DNA of 64,000 bases from Ascaphus truei (Eukaryota; Chordata; Amphibia; Anura; Ascaphidae), in NCBI GenBank assembly GCA_036426205.1, contig WSYH01001905.1, positions 1-64,000 of the forward strand. Reading direction: 5' to 3'. Of the stretch, positions 21,675 to 33,150 are shown one piece after another. Each line of letters begins with the position of its first letter. Within the stretch, counting starts at the first letter, position 1. Position numbers and translations under genes: made by a program. The notes below the pieces were generated by a model that ran no database searches, was not told where the DNA came from, and worked only from the letters and a program-made list of their open reading frames with translations.

Positions 21675-22290
21675 TCATATGCTAAGCAGCAAAGGTGCAA
21701 GGTTCGCGCATGCCCTTAGCAGAATGAGAAGTCACCTCTGCCAGGCTTGCAAGATATTAGCAACTCCGGGATAGGTGGGGAAGAGTATTCCCACAGAGTG
21801 ATTGGCTGTCCAGGTTAGGTATAGGAGTTTTAACCCTATAAGAATCCGTGCAGCCCATTGGGAACAAGATTAATCTAAGCTTCATTTTTAAACTTCATAT
21901 CATCATAACAAGTTTCAAGAGTTCGTAAAAAATAAGGTTCCAAGTACCAATACTACAGTGGCAGAATGAAGAAAGCAACTCTGGCAGAATAACAGTGGTT
22001 GCGAGTGGTGCCACTGACCAAAGACTGTTTCCAGCTCTATTTGCGAGTAATTCCCGCTCCTGGGAAATTGCTCCTAGAGACTTTGTTTAGCAAGATTTCA
22101 TTTTGGGAACAAGATTCGTTTGACCCGTCCCAGTAAGTGTATTTACAAGTGTAATTGTGTAACATACTGTATGTAGTGTGTATGTCTTTTGTGGAAATAA
22201 ATTACATTTTATTTTATCTTTTCGCTTTGCTTAATCAAAGGATCCGGGAATAAATGTGTTAAAAGTGCTGGTCTCCCGTGACAGTGATTG
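21675..22290 (+). repeat. LTR-like unit, right part
   Basis: Shares order and short blocks with 37634-38270: CATATGCTAAGCAG, a GTATTCCCAC block, CAGTAAGTGTATTT, GGAAATAAAT and TTTATTTT..TTTGCTTAATC. The AATAAA motifs at about 22196 and 22250 could serve as polyadenylation signals. The element type is not identified. Confidence 0.45.
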
Positions 22291-24185
22291 ACAAAAACTA
22301 TCTGGAGGGAGGCTATATAGAGTCTTCATTTACAATATTTGTACAAATTCTAACTTCGGCTGCTCAGGAGTGAGGTCAATGCTGGTGTTAGTGTTTTACT
22401 TGTGTTTGTCTGCTTGGCTTAACATATATTCCTGTTCTTATCCTAGTCTATAGAACCCCTTAGAAGCCACAATTGTTTTGTTTAAATATTAGTATGTTTA
22501 CTTCGATCAGATTTGATCACTTTTTGGGTTGGTTTTATCTTATTTTTTATTTTATTTATTTTATTTTATAATCTTCTGTGAAGAGAAAACAATACGAGAA
22601 AAAGTGTAAGAAATCAGGCCTCACAGATCTGACAGAAAATCTAAAGATTTAGAATCAAAATATTGTATGGCTTCTCATGTACTGTATATGATGTAAACAT
22701 ATGTTTTTCTTGATATGATGCTTTGTTTCAATGTATACAGTATGTCATTCTACAATAATGAATCGTGAAAAAAAAGACATGAAAAAACAAATACAATGGT
22801 GAATTTCTCAGGACATTGCTAATAAAATGGTAACTAAATGGTCATTTCCAAACATTCTCCCATCAGAACATATAGATCTGATATCTAAAATATGAATGAA
22901 AGATTTGTGAATGCTGCAATTATATACACTCCCTTTTTAAAATCTAGATTCTTTCTACAAACTGTCCAGAGTTAAAGATATTAAAAAGGAATAGTATGCC
23001 AAGAAGTACTGTAAGTTTTGTTTTAGCAGATTTCAGAAGAAGATCTGTTCTTCCCAGTTTCTATTATCTGACAGTGTAAGCAAGGAATCAATACTCATCT
23101 GAAGTTAATACAGTGATTAAATGTCCCTATTTTTATTTTCCTTTATACTGGTCAACTTTTAATCTTGATTTAGTGCCAGCTTCAAGCAAAGATAAACAAA
23201 GGAATAAGATTGCTATTGTACCACCTTACAGATCATCAATCTTCAAGTTATATGTTTTCCTGATTGTAATCAAAGTTCATCCAATCACAAGTTTTATAGA
23301 TTACTTTGAACCATCCCACATGACATAGCAGGCTAATAGGCTACATGACCTTTTGGACAAAAAATGTAATTTGTAAATTGAGGTATTTTTGTACTAGTTT
23401 ATTTTCCATTATATTGCCATTAAATGTCAGAGAATAATTCAAACACTAATGGCACATTGTTAAATTGGATGATACAGCAGTCAAATATATTAGGATAGTC
23501 CAGGCTTAATTACCCAGGCAGTCATGTACAATAAATATAATTGTTAAACATTTATGTAAAACAGTTTTTAAAATCACAGTTCCCCACTAAAAAACAATAT
23601 TTATTCTCAGACTGGGAATGTTTCTTCTAAACTTTCTGGCTGCAGAAACTATAGTGTTTGCAACAAAGCCCCCTCCATTGAAACAAATAAACTTCCTCAA
23701 AAAATTAAAAAATGTATCTTTGATAGAGTACTATTTATTTTTTTATGGTCTTCATCCAAATCTTGACACATTTTTTTGTGTGCTGTGGAAGAGGGGCAAA
23801 AAACCCAGACATGTCATCTCACTTGCAAATTCTTGTGGTTTCCCATTTTTTTTAATTTTATGAATTACAGTACTTCAAAAACCCTTCTTATGAAGCATAG
23901 CATAGAAGTGTATACTTTATTATAAAAACAAACCATTTTAATGGAAATCTTTTATTAAAATCTCTAAATGCATTAAGAAATGTTATGAATGAATAATTTG
24001 CATGTTTTGAGGAATATATAAATATAACATTTGACCTATCTAATTGAGAGTGGAAAGAAATAACATAATTTTAAAACCTCATGCATTTTCCCCAATCTTG
24101 TTATTATACAGTTACAGTAGGTACATTAAAAAAAAAAAAATGATATACTGTAGTATTTGGTAAAAATGTCTACATGTGAAAGTTC
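22291..24185. other. AT-rich, apparently single-copy DNA, no gene seen
   Basis: The longest stretch without a recognisable repeat. Open frames such as 23113-23328 and 23618-23863 are short, lack domain motifs and fit chance in AT-rich DNA. Confidence 0.55.
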
Positions 24186-24189
24186 AAGA

Positions 24190-24290
24190 ACCAGGTGAAT
24201 TTTTTATTTATTTATTAAAATGTTTTAGAAGGAAGTAATACATTGAGTGTTACCTCTCGTTTTCAATACATGGTTACATTAAAAGAAAAG
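24190..24290 (-). repeat. L2-type LINE 3-prime tail fragment
   Basis: GGAAGTAATACATTGAGTG and TTACCTCTCGTTTTCAA match the untranslated end of the L2-type copy at 14460-14500. No coding part is attached. Confidence 0.6.
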
Positions 24291-24399
24291 AGGTTATACG
24301 GTCAATTCACATATATTACATGGACAGATAGAGTTGGAAAATTGGGTACAGTGGATAAAAGGGCATGTGAGTTTCAAATTGAAATAGAGAAGCTTTAAC

Positions 24400-24725
24400 T
24401 TCACCAAATATCAGCGAATGGCAGCAAACGGCTTACACCATTTAGCTGCTCTTCGACTGCACAAAAGGCTGTCGCCCTTTGGGGCAACACAGATGCACAC
24501 TGAAGAGGTTCAGATTGATTGCATCTGTGAATTCAAAGTCTTTTGTCTTCTTGGCACATTAACATTCCAGTGGGTGAGGTTGATGTTCCACATAGCACAA
24601 GCAAATGTTAAACGAGGGGAGCAGCTCTTGGGAACCCCATCAAACTTTGGGGCATAGCAGACGTTAACTGAAGGGTTTCAGACTGAATGCAGCTGTGAAT
24701 TCAGTCCTTTGTCCTCTCACTCGAT
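24400..24725 (+). repeat. diverged tandem duplication of about 160 bp
   Basis: The series GGGGCA..CAGA..GAAG.GGTTCAGA.TGA..GCA.CTGTGAATTCA..GTC at 24480-24545 recurs at 24648-24715. The 79-codon frame over the first unit has no recognised domain and is probably incidental. Confidence 0.5.
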
Positions 24726-24774
24726 TAATGCAAACATTTGACATTGCCTACCTGGCACTTTATACCTGTATACT

Positions 24775-25417
24775 TGTAACAGATTGCTCACCACAAACAG
24801 GGCACGACCGTGGAGCCGAGGTGGGGATTGTGGTAAAGCCGGGGTCAGGATTGGAGAGGTGCAGATCGTTGTTGGTAAAGCCGGGGTCAGGAGCAGAGAG
24901 GTTTGGAGTCCAGGTACTAGGCAAGGTCAGGCACGGACAAACATGGGAACTAAGATGCAGAATACAAAGCAGGGAGGCATGGATGCAGTAAGCACTTCGT
25001 ACTGAATTAATTTTTATGGTCAGCCTTCTTGCTGGCTGAGCATATATACTAGCAGGAACCAATGGGATGCCTGCAGGGAGGAGGAGTCAGCAATAGGTGA
25101 TTCTGTGATAGGCTGAGGGGGAATCGGCAGCAGCTGGAGTCTGATGCAGAGAAGCAAGTCTATGCTTTGCTGCGTACGCACGCCGCCCGTGCGCAGTCCA
25201 AGTGCACTGCTCATCACTGATGCTCTGACGGGGGTGGAGAGAGGAGGCAGGGCAAGCAGTGCTGTTTTCTCCAGCCACATGGCGTGCACATGCGGGACGA
25301 GCCGGGCGGAGAACCTCTGTGACACCGTGGGACGTACCAAATAAATGCTTCACGGTAAGGGTGCCTGTGCTGCGGGGTGTGTAGGCGGGTCTATCACAAA
25401 TCCTCACTGTAACCCCC
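24775..25417 (-). repeat. 3-prime LTR of a Ty3/gypsy element
   Basis: On the minus strand the LTR starts next to a G-rich polypurine tract (GAAGGGGGGGGGG, complement of 25417-25431) and ends TGTGGTGAGCAATCTGTTACA at 24775. It contains the GACCCCGGCTTTACC phrase twice. About 640 bp, downstream of the integrase frame in the same orientation. Confidence 0.7.
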
Positions 25418-25444
25418 CCCCCCTTCAGGAGCAACCTCTAGGCA

Positions 25445-26210
25445 TCTCAGGGATGGCTTGTGAGGGTACATATAATGAAAGGCACGGACAAGCCTGGGAG
25501 CATGCAGAAGATGCTGTTGTATCCAGGATCATTCTTCGGGGTCGTAACACCTCCAGTGAACAAGATACTGGAAGGCCCCCCTAGACATCCTGGAGTCCAG
25601 CACTGATTATACCTTGAATTCTTGCTGCCCTTGTATGAGGAGTGGTGCGGAGGATGAAACCAGGATGGAAGGGTGAGGAGCCAGAATTTGGGGTTTTATT
25701 AGAGAAGTGTGGAACACAGATGGGATTCTCATGGAGGAAGGTAGGCGTAGATGGTAAGCTACTGGGTTGACTCTTTCTACAATGGTAAAAGGACCGATGC
25801 ACCTTGGTGCCAATTTTGGTGTAGTAACCTTAAGACGAATAATTTTGGTGGATTGCCACACCTTGTCTCCAGGATTGTACACTGGGGCTTTCCGACGATG
25901 CCGGTCCGGTTGAGTTTTTTGCCTGGAAGTTGCCTTCCTGAGATTTCCTTGAATCCTTGCCCAAAAATATTGCAACTGCAGTACCCTGTTGTCTGCTGCC
26001 GGTACGTCAGATCTAGGTGCTGAAATGGGAAGTGTGGACGGGGGAAAACCGTAGTTGACAAAGAAGGGTGATTCCATCGTAGATTCACTGCGTAGATTAT
26101 TATAGTAGACGACGAAGAGGTCGGAGAACAGAGGTAGGGGGTACCGATTTTTGATGGTGATCTTGTTGAGACCTCGGAAGTTGATGCAGGGATGAAGGGA
26201 TCCGTCTTTC
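25445..26210 (-). pseudogene. Ty3/gypsy pol remnant: RT start fused to integrase C-terminus and chromodomain
   Basis: A 201-codon minus-strand frame (25607-26212). Residues 1-32 are the first RT block (DGSLHPCINFRGLNKITIKN). From about residue 43 it is integrase C-terminus: SPFFVNYGF, YNPGDKVW and the GPY/F module (LAPRCIGPFTIVERVNPVAY). Another frame at about 25600-25490 gives a chromodomain (FQYLVHW..YDPEE then a stop), which in these elements guides integration to marked chromatin. The whole of RNase H and the integrase core is missing, yet the frame stays open across the deletion junction near 26110. Confidence 0.85.
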
Positions 26211-26279
26211 ACATTACACTGCCCATTACTAACATCTGGATTTTTTATTTTTCTTATTTGTTATTTTGTTATAGAAAAT

Positions 26280-27208
26280 TCAAAGGAAATACATTTTCTA
26301 GATTTGAAAAAAAATAGCCACAGATGAAGGGAAGTTGATAACTAAAACATACTTTAAGGAAGTGGACACTAATAATTTACTGTTAGCTTCCAGCAATCAT
26401 AAAAAAACCTGGATCCAAAACATCCCAGGTGGACAGTTCATTAGATTAAAGAATAATTGTAGTACAGAGGATGATTTTGAAGCACAAGCAAATAACTTAC
26501 GCTTAGATTTCTTGAGAGAGGTTACTCCTCCCAGAAACTGGAAAAGGACTTGGAAAGGGTAAGAAAATTAGACAGAAGACAGATGTTAGTCCCCAAAACA
26601 AAAATAAAAATCCAGATGTAAGTAATGGGCAGTGTAATGTGTCCTTTATCCTAAACTTCAACTCAATGACAACTAAAATAGAAGGAATCTTTAAAAAACA
26701 TTGGGCTATATTATCCAATGACCCGATCTTGGGGGCCCATATCTCTAACAATCCCAAATTCATTTATAGAAAGGCTAGGTATTTAAAAAGTATTCTATCT
26801 CCGAGTGACATCAACATCAGCGACAATTGTGCAGGTGGAAATATGTGGTTAAAAACTAAGCCTGTGGGGAACTTCCAGTGTGGGAAATGCTCAGCATGTA
26901 AATATCTCCATTCTGACATAAAATCATTTAAGTCCAATTCTACTAGGTAGGTATTTGATGGCACAGACTTCATTTATTGTAATTCTGACCATATAGTATA
27001 TTTGATAGAATGTCCTTGCGGCTCACAATATGTGGGCCGCACTAAACGCAGTTTAAAAGTGCGTATTCAAGAACATATACGCAATATAAAAAATGGTCTT
27101 GTTAAGCACAGCCATTCTAGGCATTATATCATAATAAAGACCCCTCTTCACTCCTATTTAAGGGTATCAAATATGTCCCGAGAAATTGAAAGGGTGGTGA
27201 TAGATTGA
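26280..27208 (+). pseudogene. PLE reverse transcriptase end and GIY-YIG endonuclease
   Basis: 26335-26562 carries the RT C-terminal motifs (TKTYFKEVDTNNLL, IPGGQFIRLKNNC). After a frameshift, 26639-27205 is one frame of about 189 codons with a single TAG at 26948-26950: KKHWAILSNDPILG and YRKARYLKS, a Cys pair (CGKCSAC), then the endonuclease with VYLIECPCG, QYVGRTKRS and RIQEHIRNIK. Apart from the TAG this is the best kept PLE endonuclease in the window. The RT catalytic core is missing. Confidence 0.85.
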
Positions 27209-27792
27209 AAGAACTGTCCATGCAAGAGACCTTCTGGATACAGTACATAGGTTAAATACCTTACATCCAGGAGGTCTCAATGAAAACATTGACTTTTGAT
27301 CCTTATACTGAATTCAGTTGTGATTTGTTAGAATCACTCCCAATCTCTATGGAGTTATTCCACTTGAGTGTAGATGTTATCACCATTCATGATCATTATA
27401 TGAACATTCCATTATTTGATATAATAAAATAATTTTATTCATTTTGTGCTTTGTTTTTTATTTATATATTTGATAATTTAATATGTATCATTATGTTTTA
27501 TTTGTGTCATTTTGATGTTTTGTGTTTTTAACAATTATTTCTTTTCCATTCCAGCCCCTTCAGCCATATTTGTGCTAGATAGGGTTTTATTGTTTATTTG
27601 TTTCATTGTAATAATTGTAGTTTTTTTAATGAAAGTTTAAATGCAGAGTATTAGGTTAAATACACTGTATTAAGGTGCAGAGACACTGACTCCTCCCCGC
27701 TCTCCTCGGACTGGCTGGAGGACTTGAGCCACGGACCAATCGGGAACGAGCGTGGGGTATTTCAGTGCCATTAGATTTACTGGGTACTATTC

Positions 27793-27830
27793 CCTGATGA
27801 AGAAACCTTTGCAGTTTGGAAACACGTTGG
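27793..27830 (+). ncRNA. hammerhead-like motif with canonical CTGATGA
   Basis: CCTGATGA, a possible AAAC/GTTT stem II with loop CTTTGCA, then GGAAACACGTTGG. The first core half is perfect; the second has GGAAAC where CGAAAC is usual. It lies about 590 bp downstream of the endonuclease stop. Confidence 0.55.
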
Positions 27831-28228
27831 AAAGTACTGCGATTTGAGACCTCAGTGATCAGACGATTATAACATCCAAAAACCTGCTGCTGATGGGACT
27901 TCCTGACCGGTGAGAGGATCGGGGCATGTGATACATGGTGTCGCTGCCGAGTGACGTCACTGACTGTTAGACGCAGAGGCGGTTGGATGCAGGCATGCAG
28001 TGAACCACCACCAGTATATAGTACTACTCCCAATAATGGATCCCTCACAACCACCTAGCAGTAAAACTGTATTGTTGGGACATCCTCACCTGCATTACAC
28101 CTCACAGGTGGAATAGGACTGGCAACGAAACCACAGACCCACCACAGACACTGTCCAAGGGCAATAGAGTGACAAGTCAAGATCCGGCAGTACAAACCTG
28201 TGGAACACCAGATGACATCTTGCTGGAG

Positions 28229-29105
28229 AGACCTGAGGCCTCATGCAGTAAGCAGCGCAAAGTCACTTTCGCCCATTTTGTGCCAAAAATGCATACCACG
28301 ATTTAGTAAGCCCCGAAAACTTGGCGAAAAGCAAAAAAAACGCCATGTTTGTTTGTGGGTTTTTTTTTCCGCCATCGGCGCGGCGAAAAGGCACTTTGTG
28401 TCGCAACTAGCCATGTTTTGAAACCCGCTCAATTCTAGTAGTGGCGAGCAGCTTTGCGCCGCTACTCGCCACTCTAGAATTGAGATTTTCACGGCAATCC
28501 GTCTCGGCCCAAAAAGTTGGCAAGCTGTTTGGGAGAGGCTGCGGATGAGAGGCGGAACGGCACTTAGAAAAAATCAGGCCTTTTTCCTGCCTGGGATTGA
28601 TGCCGGGGGTCTCCGGAGCTGATACCCATTAATACCAGCACCGGAGCCCCCCGGCATGCATCCGAGGCAGGAAAAATGCATTTAAAGCCCACTTCATTAC
28701 CTTAGCAGCTACCCGCGAAGTCAATGAAGGGGTTAACCAGCCAGGTTTATTGTGGGTAGCGGGGGTATTTGGCTCTTGGTGGCTGTTTAGGGCTTGCGGG
28801 GGGGTTGCGGGTGGACTTAAACCCTTCATTACCTTAGCGGTTAATACCGCTACGGTCATGAAGGGGTTAAGCCCTCCCGCTACCCACCCGCAAGCTCTAA
28901 ACAACCACCATTGGGGCTAATTCCCCCTTCACCCACCCCCACTACCCACAATAAAACAAATACACACACAACAGCCCCACAATAAATATATATATATATA
29001 TATTATTTTAACTGTACTTTTGTAAGTGCATTTTTACCCCCCCTCTCTCTCTTCCCCTCATTAAATATACAATTTTACGCTATGGGGCGTGCGCTCTCTC
29101 CTCTT
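28229..29105. mobile_element. palindrome-rich composite DNA element, one TIR end
   Basis: Starts with GAGGCCTCATGCAGTAAGCA, the same terminal repeat as the MITE at 53431. Inside are inverted modules: CCTGGGATTGATGCCGGGGG ... CCCCCGGCATGCATCCGAGG (28590-28672), and TTCATTACCTTAGCGGTTAA ... with its complement (28828-28870). The opposite end is cut near 29105, where LTR sequence begins. No transposase. Confidence 0.6.
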
Positions 29106-29316
29106 TTTTTCTTATATATATATGTTTGGGTGGTAATTAGCTTAGCTATTCACCCAGTTAGAGAGGGCATGTGTAAATAGTCTCCAAAGCGGAGTAGGCT
29201 TTTCTTTTGCTTATTTTGAATGTTTTTGCTGTGTTAAAGGAACAGGCGCAATAAAGCCTAATTTTAGTTTCACTTTAAACGGTCTCCATTGCGTACCTCT
29301 GCACACATCTCTTACA
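29106..29316 (+). repeat. 5-prime LTR remnant of the coiled-coil element
   Basis: Ends CACACATCTCTTACA at 29316, has AATAAA at 29250-29255, and joins a candidate primer-binding site. Its left end is truncated by the composite repeat. The end TTACA pairs with the start TGTAAC of the 3-prime LTR at 32590. It overlaps the other LTR piece only in a short CTTAT..TATATATGT stretch, so identity of the two LTRs cannot be measured here. Confidence 0.6.
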
Positions 29317-29318
29317 TA

Positions 29319-29335
29319 TGGTGTAAGAACTGGAA
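29319..29335 (+). promoter_or_regulatory. candidate primer-binding site
   Basis: TGGTGTAAGAACTGGAA begins 2 bases after the LTR end, the position and TGG start expected for a tRNA primer-binding site. The tRNA was not identified. Confidence 0.45.
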
Positions 29336-29389
29336 TGAGATTAGATGAGAGGTGGCCCTTGAAGTTCAAAAGGGCCCCGGTGACTGGCT

Positions 29390-32300
29390 ATGAAAATTGT
29401 TGGTGATTTTGCATGCATAAGTTCCTGCAATAGTCTGAACAACAAAACACGTGCAGAAGTGACCAGAATTAAATGGCTACACATCCAGACAGGAAAGCTA
29501 CAACTGCACTGGAGAAAGCCACAACACTACAGTTGGACTGGGAGAACTGCGACAGATGTGACCCACACAAGGAGCTGATGCTGTGACCAGAGTCTACCCC
29601 ACCACTGGTAAAAAAAAAAGTAAAGAAAAAAAAACCTGGGAATTTAAAACGGCTGCCCAGATGAAGTCAAATACAGACTCTACAAGAATGGGGAAGAAAA
29701 TGTGTTCCTGGTTTAAAGAGCCCAGCGACACAGAGCAGTGTCCCTTCAGGACTTATTCGGACAATGAGGATGACCCCTAAGTGGCCCCAGAAAAAGGGCA
29801 GCAGTCAGAGGAATATTTTTTTTCAATGAGCCAAAGAACTGCTGCAGCAAGCAATGCACTGTAGACCCAAGAAAGGTACAGAAGTTTTACTTAGCAAGTG
29901 TACATCCAGTATCATTGATGAGAAAGAATGCGTGCACAGTACTGCTGATGTTGTAAAACATACCAAAGTAAAAAAGAAGAAAAAGTATACAGAGACACCT
30001 GTGAGAGCTACGAACTCTACAAACAAAGTTTGCTCACCTGTAGAACTACCACAATTTGGGGTTTTAGCGAATACAGAGAAAACAGCTGCAATAGCACCTC
30101 CCGATGTCAGGAAGGAAAATACACCTGATACCGTCAAAATGGAGCACAAGATGTGGTATTCCTGTAATGAACCCTACCCCACAGAAGAGTTGCCCTTACC
30201 ATCATATGACGATATGGATAAGGATAAAGACATCTCTTATGGGGAACATGAACTGAGTCACACCCACAAAACACCCCAAGAATGGTAGAGGTGCCTAAAC
30301 TCGGTACGCATCGAAAAAACAGGTCTCTATGACCCCAAATATTTCTGCCAGCTAACGCAACTGCAAGAAAAGCCTGAAGATACAGTGAAGCTGCTGAAGT
30401 TTCAAATCAAGATGGAAACTCCATTATCCCTGATGGGATGGAGGTGCCCAAACAAAATGGTGAAAAAGAAAAGAGGTTCTTCACTTACCGTGGAAGGAAC
30501 AGACACATCCGCAGATCCCACGGAGAAAAAGGGGGTCCGAGATGCCCTGCAACCTAGACAAAATGGAGAATTTGTCCCGCGGAATACAGAATATCCACAG
30601 AGCCCAAGGCAGAAGTCGTGTACCCCAAAGAAATTTCTACGGGTTCTAATAGTGAGAAACCCTCAACCAACCATGCCAGGGAAGCGGAGCAGGAACCAGT
30701 GAGTGACAATCCCTTGACCAGCCCTGAACATGCACTGCAAGATGCCAGGCATAACTGTGATCTACTCCGTTAAGAATTCGAAAGGGAGAGAGAAAATAAT
30801 GCTGAACTTCAGAAGACTGTGCTCACAATTTACTCATCGGCCAAGACTGAATTGGAGGATCTAAGGACGCATCAAGATACTGCGAACACTACTAATGGAA
30901 AAGCAGAGCAAATCTGATAGAATGATTGCTAATCTGAAGGCGAAGTATGAGGAGGCACTGAAAGAGACTACAGTCCTTCAGCCAGGAGCCTCAAGGCAGA
31001 AGGGCGTAAATGGAAACAGGACTACAAGGAGGCCCTTAATATTACAGAGACTGCAAAAAGAGAAAATACAAGGCTGAAGGAAGAAAATTCTGATTTGACA
31101 GACCACGTCAAGAAAAAGAAGGAAAGCTGCACGAGCTACAAAAATTAAAGACAATTTTGGAAAATAAAAAGTTTGAAGCATTGGAGACATATACACAAGC
31201 AAAGCACGTTTTACAGAACCAACTGAAAGGTCTGCGTGCGCACCTTCAGAATGCCGAGGAGAAGCAGCAATCTCTGCAGGAAGAAAATCTACAGGATGCT
31301 AAAGAAGTAAAAGTGCTCCAGGAACGTCTGATTACCCAGTGGTTCCCCAGGGAGCAGCATAAAAAACTGAAGGCTACCCTGAACAACACCAGAGCTTCAC
31401 TGAAGGCCAAGCTTAGAGGCCAGGTGACTCTGTACAAGAGGGAACACAAGAAGGTCCAGAAACTGAGGCAAGCAGCTGCGACCCGAGCGAAGAAATTCAC
31501 AGTGCTCCACAATATAATGAAGGATACATGGAAGCAAGCTCAGAGATAGCACAGTTAGGAGATGAAAACCCTGAGAGGAGAATTGTAGGATGCACTCAAG
31601 AAACAGGGGTCTCTCATGGATGTATTAAACTTGCAGAAAATCCTAGAAGTGGAAGAGCTTGAAGACTGAGAAATGAGATTACAGTCCTGCAGGGAGAGAG
31701 AAAGTATGCAAATACTTTATGGTCAATGGTTAAACCCTTGGAGTCTGAAAAGATGAAGTTGGAGAAAAAGTTTACAGAATTAAAACCGAGTGAGACTCTG
31801 TGGACCAGTAAAGTACAGGTATCTCCACTACAGGAAAAGGTATTGGCCCTGCCTAAGCATCGGCATCCCACAGCAACTGATGCCCATGAAGACAAGTGTA
31901 CAGAGAGAGCTGGGGACAACGCTCATCTGCAAAACAAGATTGCAAAGCTTGAACCTCCTAAACAAGCACAAGCTAAACCTTCAGCAGCTCAACAGGCAAC
32001 AAACAAAGGTATAAGTGCTGAATCAAAACCAGAAGAATCCTTAGCTGATGAAGCTAAAAATGTAGGACGTTCTCTGGAAGTGGATGTGAAATCGCAACTC
32101 AATCCCAAAGAAGCTGAACTGGCAACTGCATTGTGTAGAAAAAGTGCAGAAAGACAGCTTCAAGAACTAAAAACTCAAAGGGCTATTCTTGAACACTCTT
32201 GTGATACCATGAGATGGACATTTAGTGCTGAAATTGAGTACATGGAAAAGATGGCGAGAAAAAGCTATTTGCGTAAACACTCTGCGACTGTTTCCATACA

Positions 32301-32580
32301 GTCTGCCTACAAAGAGAGGATCACCTGATGCAAGGGAAATGTCATGACCACAAGGTCAGTAGAAAGACTGTTCTTGGAAAAAGTCCTCCTCGAACGACTG
32401 AGGAGTGCTGATTTCAAGCATCTTCTGGATGAGACACTAATAAACTGGAGAAAGGGCTCCAATTCCAGCGGGACTGAGGGTTCTCTTCCTCCATCCACTC
32501 TCATACAAGCCACAGAGATATCTCGAATGAGAGTGGAAGGATGGTCTTTGGCCGTGGTAAGCCCAAGCTTCCCACAAACA
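29390..32580 (+). pseudogene. broken coiled-coil reading frame inside an LTR unit
   Basis: A long series of open pieces on the plus strand in changing frames (29854-30288, 30385-30702, then 30895-31077, 31157-31549, 31726-32328, 32344-32700), with clear continuity of composition across at least five frameshifts. From about 30750 on it is Lys/Glu/Leu/Gln-rich with heptad-like spacing (for example KLKTILENKKFEALETYTQA, ENLQDAKEVKVLQERLITQ), a long coiled coil. The first part is Thr/Pro/Lys-rich. No gag, protease, RT or integrase motif was seen in the 3.27 kb between the LTR ends. It could be the sole gene of a non-autonomous LTR element, a captured host coiled-coil gene, or an unusual Gag. I do not recognise the family. 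Confidence 0.6.
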
Positions 32581-32589
32581 GGGGAGGTA
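32580..32589 (+). promoter_or_regulatory. candidate polypurine tract
   Basis: AGGGGAGGTA directly precedes the TGTAAC start of the 3-prime LTR, the place where plus-strand DNA priming occurs in LTR elements. Confidence 0.5.
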
Positions 32590-33005
32590 TGTAACAGGGA
32601 CTTATCACTGTTAATGAAAATGCCTCTAAATCCTGCAGGGAGCTTGTTAAGTGCAGCAGGCAATCAACCAGACTCCACCTGCCTAATAAGAGCTCTCTGA
32701 AATAGTGTCATGTGAGACAGAGGGAGAGGATTTCCTGAGCTCACAATTGGGGCTGACCCAGGAAGGACAGACTAGAGATTCCCTAGTCCACAACTGGGCT
32801 GACATGGGGAAAAACAGATGCATTGAGCTGCATAAGGACTGCAGGCTGACAGCAAGACAAAGGGGACAAGAGTTCTAAACCTGGATCCTTATATTGCTAT
32901 AGCACACAAGGGTGCAGATGAGGAGAGCAGAGAGGCCTTCACCTACACCTAAAAGAAACAGATAAGACTTTCTTATGGGACTGTTGTGTATATATGTGTA
33001 TATAT
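32590..33005 (+). repeat. 3-prime LTR, start to truncation
   Basis: Begins TGTAACAGGGACTTATCACT after the purine tract. It runs to a TA-rich stretch near 33000, where a PLE tail interrupts it. The remaining part of the LTR corresponds in position to the 29106-29316 piece. Confidence 0.6.
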
Positions 33006-33029
33006 ATATAACATATTACCATCCTTGCG

Positions 33030-33150
33030 TCAGGCAAAAAGAGGCAGCACTCACATCCAGAAGATAAAAAATATATAATCAGGCTTATGTAGACAGACAA
33101 CCAATCCCGACGTTTCGGTTCAGGAACGAAACCTTTCTCAAGGTTATTAT
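33030..33150 (-). mobile_element. Penelope-like tail fragment with hammerhead-like motif
   Basis: A short minus-oriented piece with the typical end (AAAAAGAGGCAGCACTCAC on the plus strand) and the motif at 33102-33142. No coding part. Confidence 0.6.
33102..33142 (-). ncRNA. hammerhead-like motif, variant core
   Basis: Minus strand: CCTTGAGAAA, a GGTT/AACC stem with 9-base loop, then GAAACGTCGGGATTGG. The first half has the CTTGAGAA variant also seen at 18631, so activity is unlikely. Confidence 0.4.

Larger units (their letters stand above)
26211..28228 (+). mobile_element. Penelope-like retroelement, 5-prime truncated with short inverted start
   Basis: Plus-oriented PLE: RT end, connector, GIY-YIG endonuclease, 3-prime tail with hammerhead-like motif, reaching the MITE-like end at 28229. 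The first 43 bases (26211-26252) are an inverted copy of 26597-26640, so the 5-prime end folds back on the element itself. Inserted next to the gypsy RT start. Confidence 0.8.
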
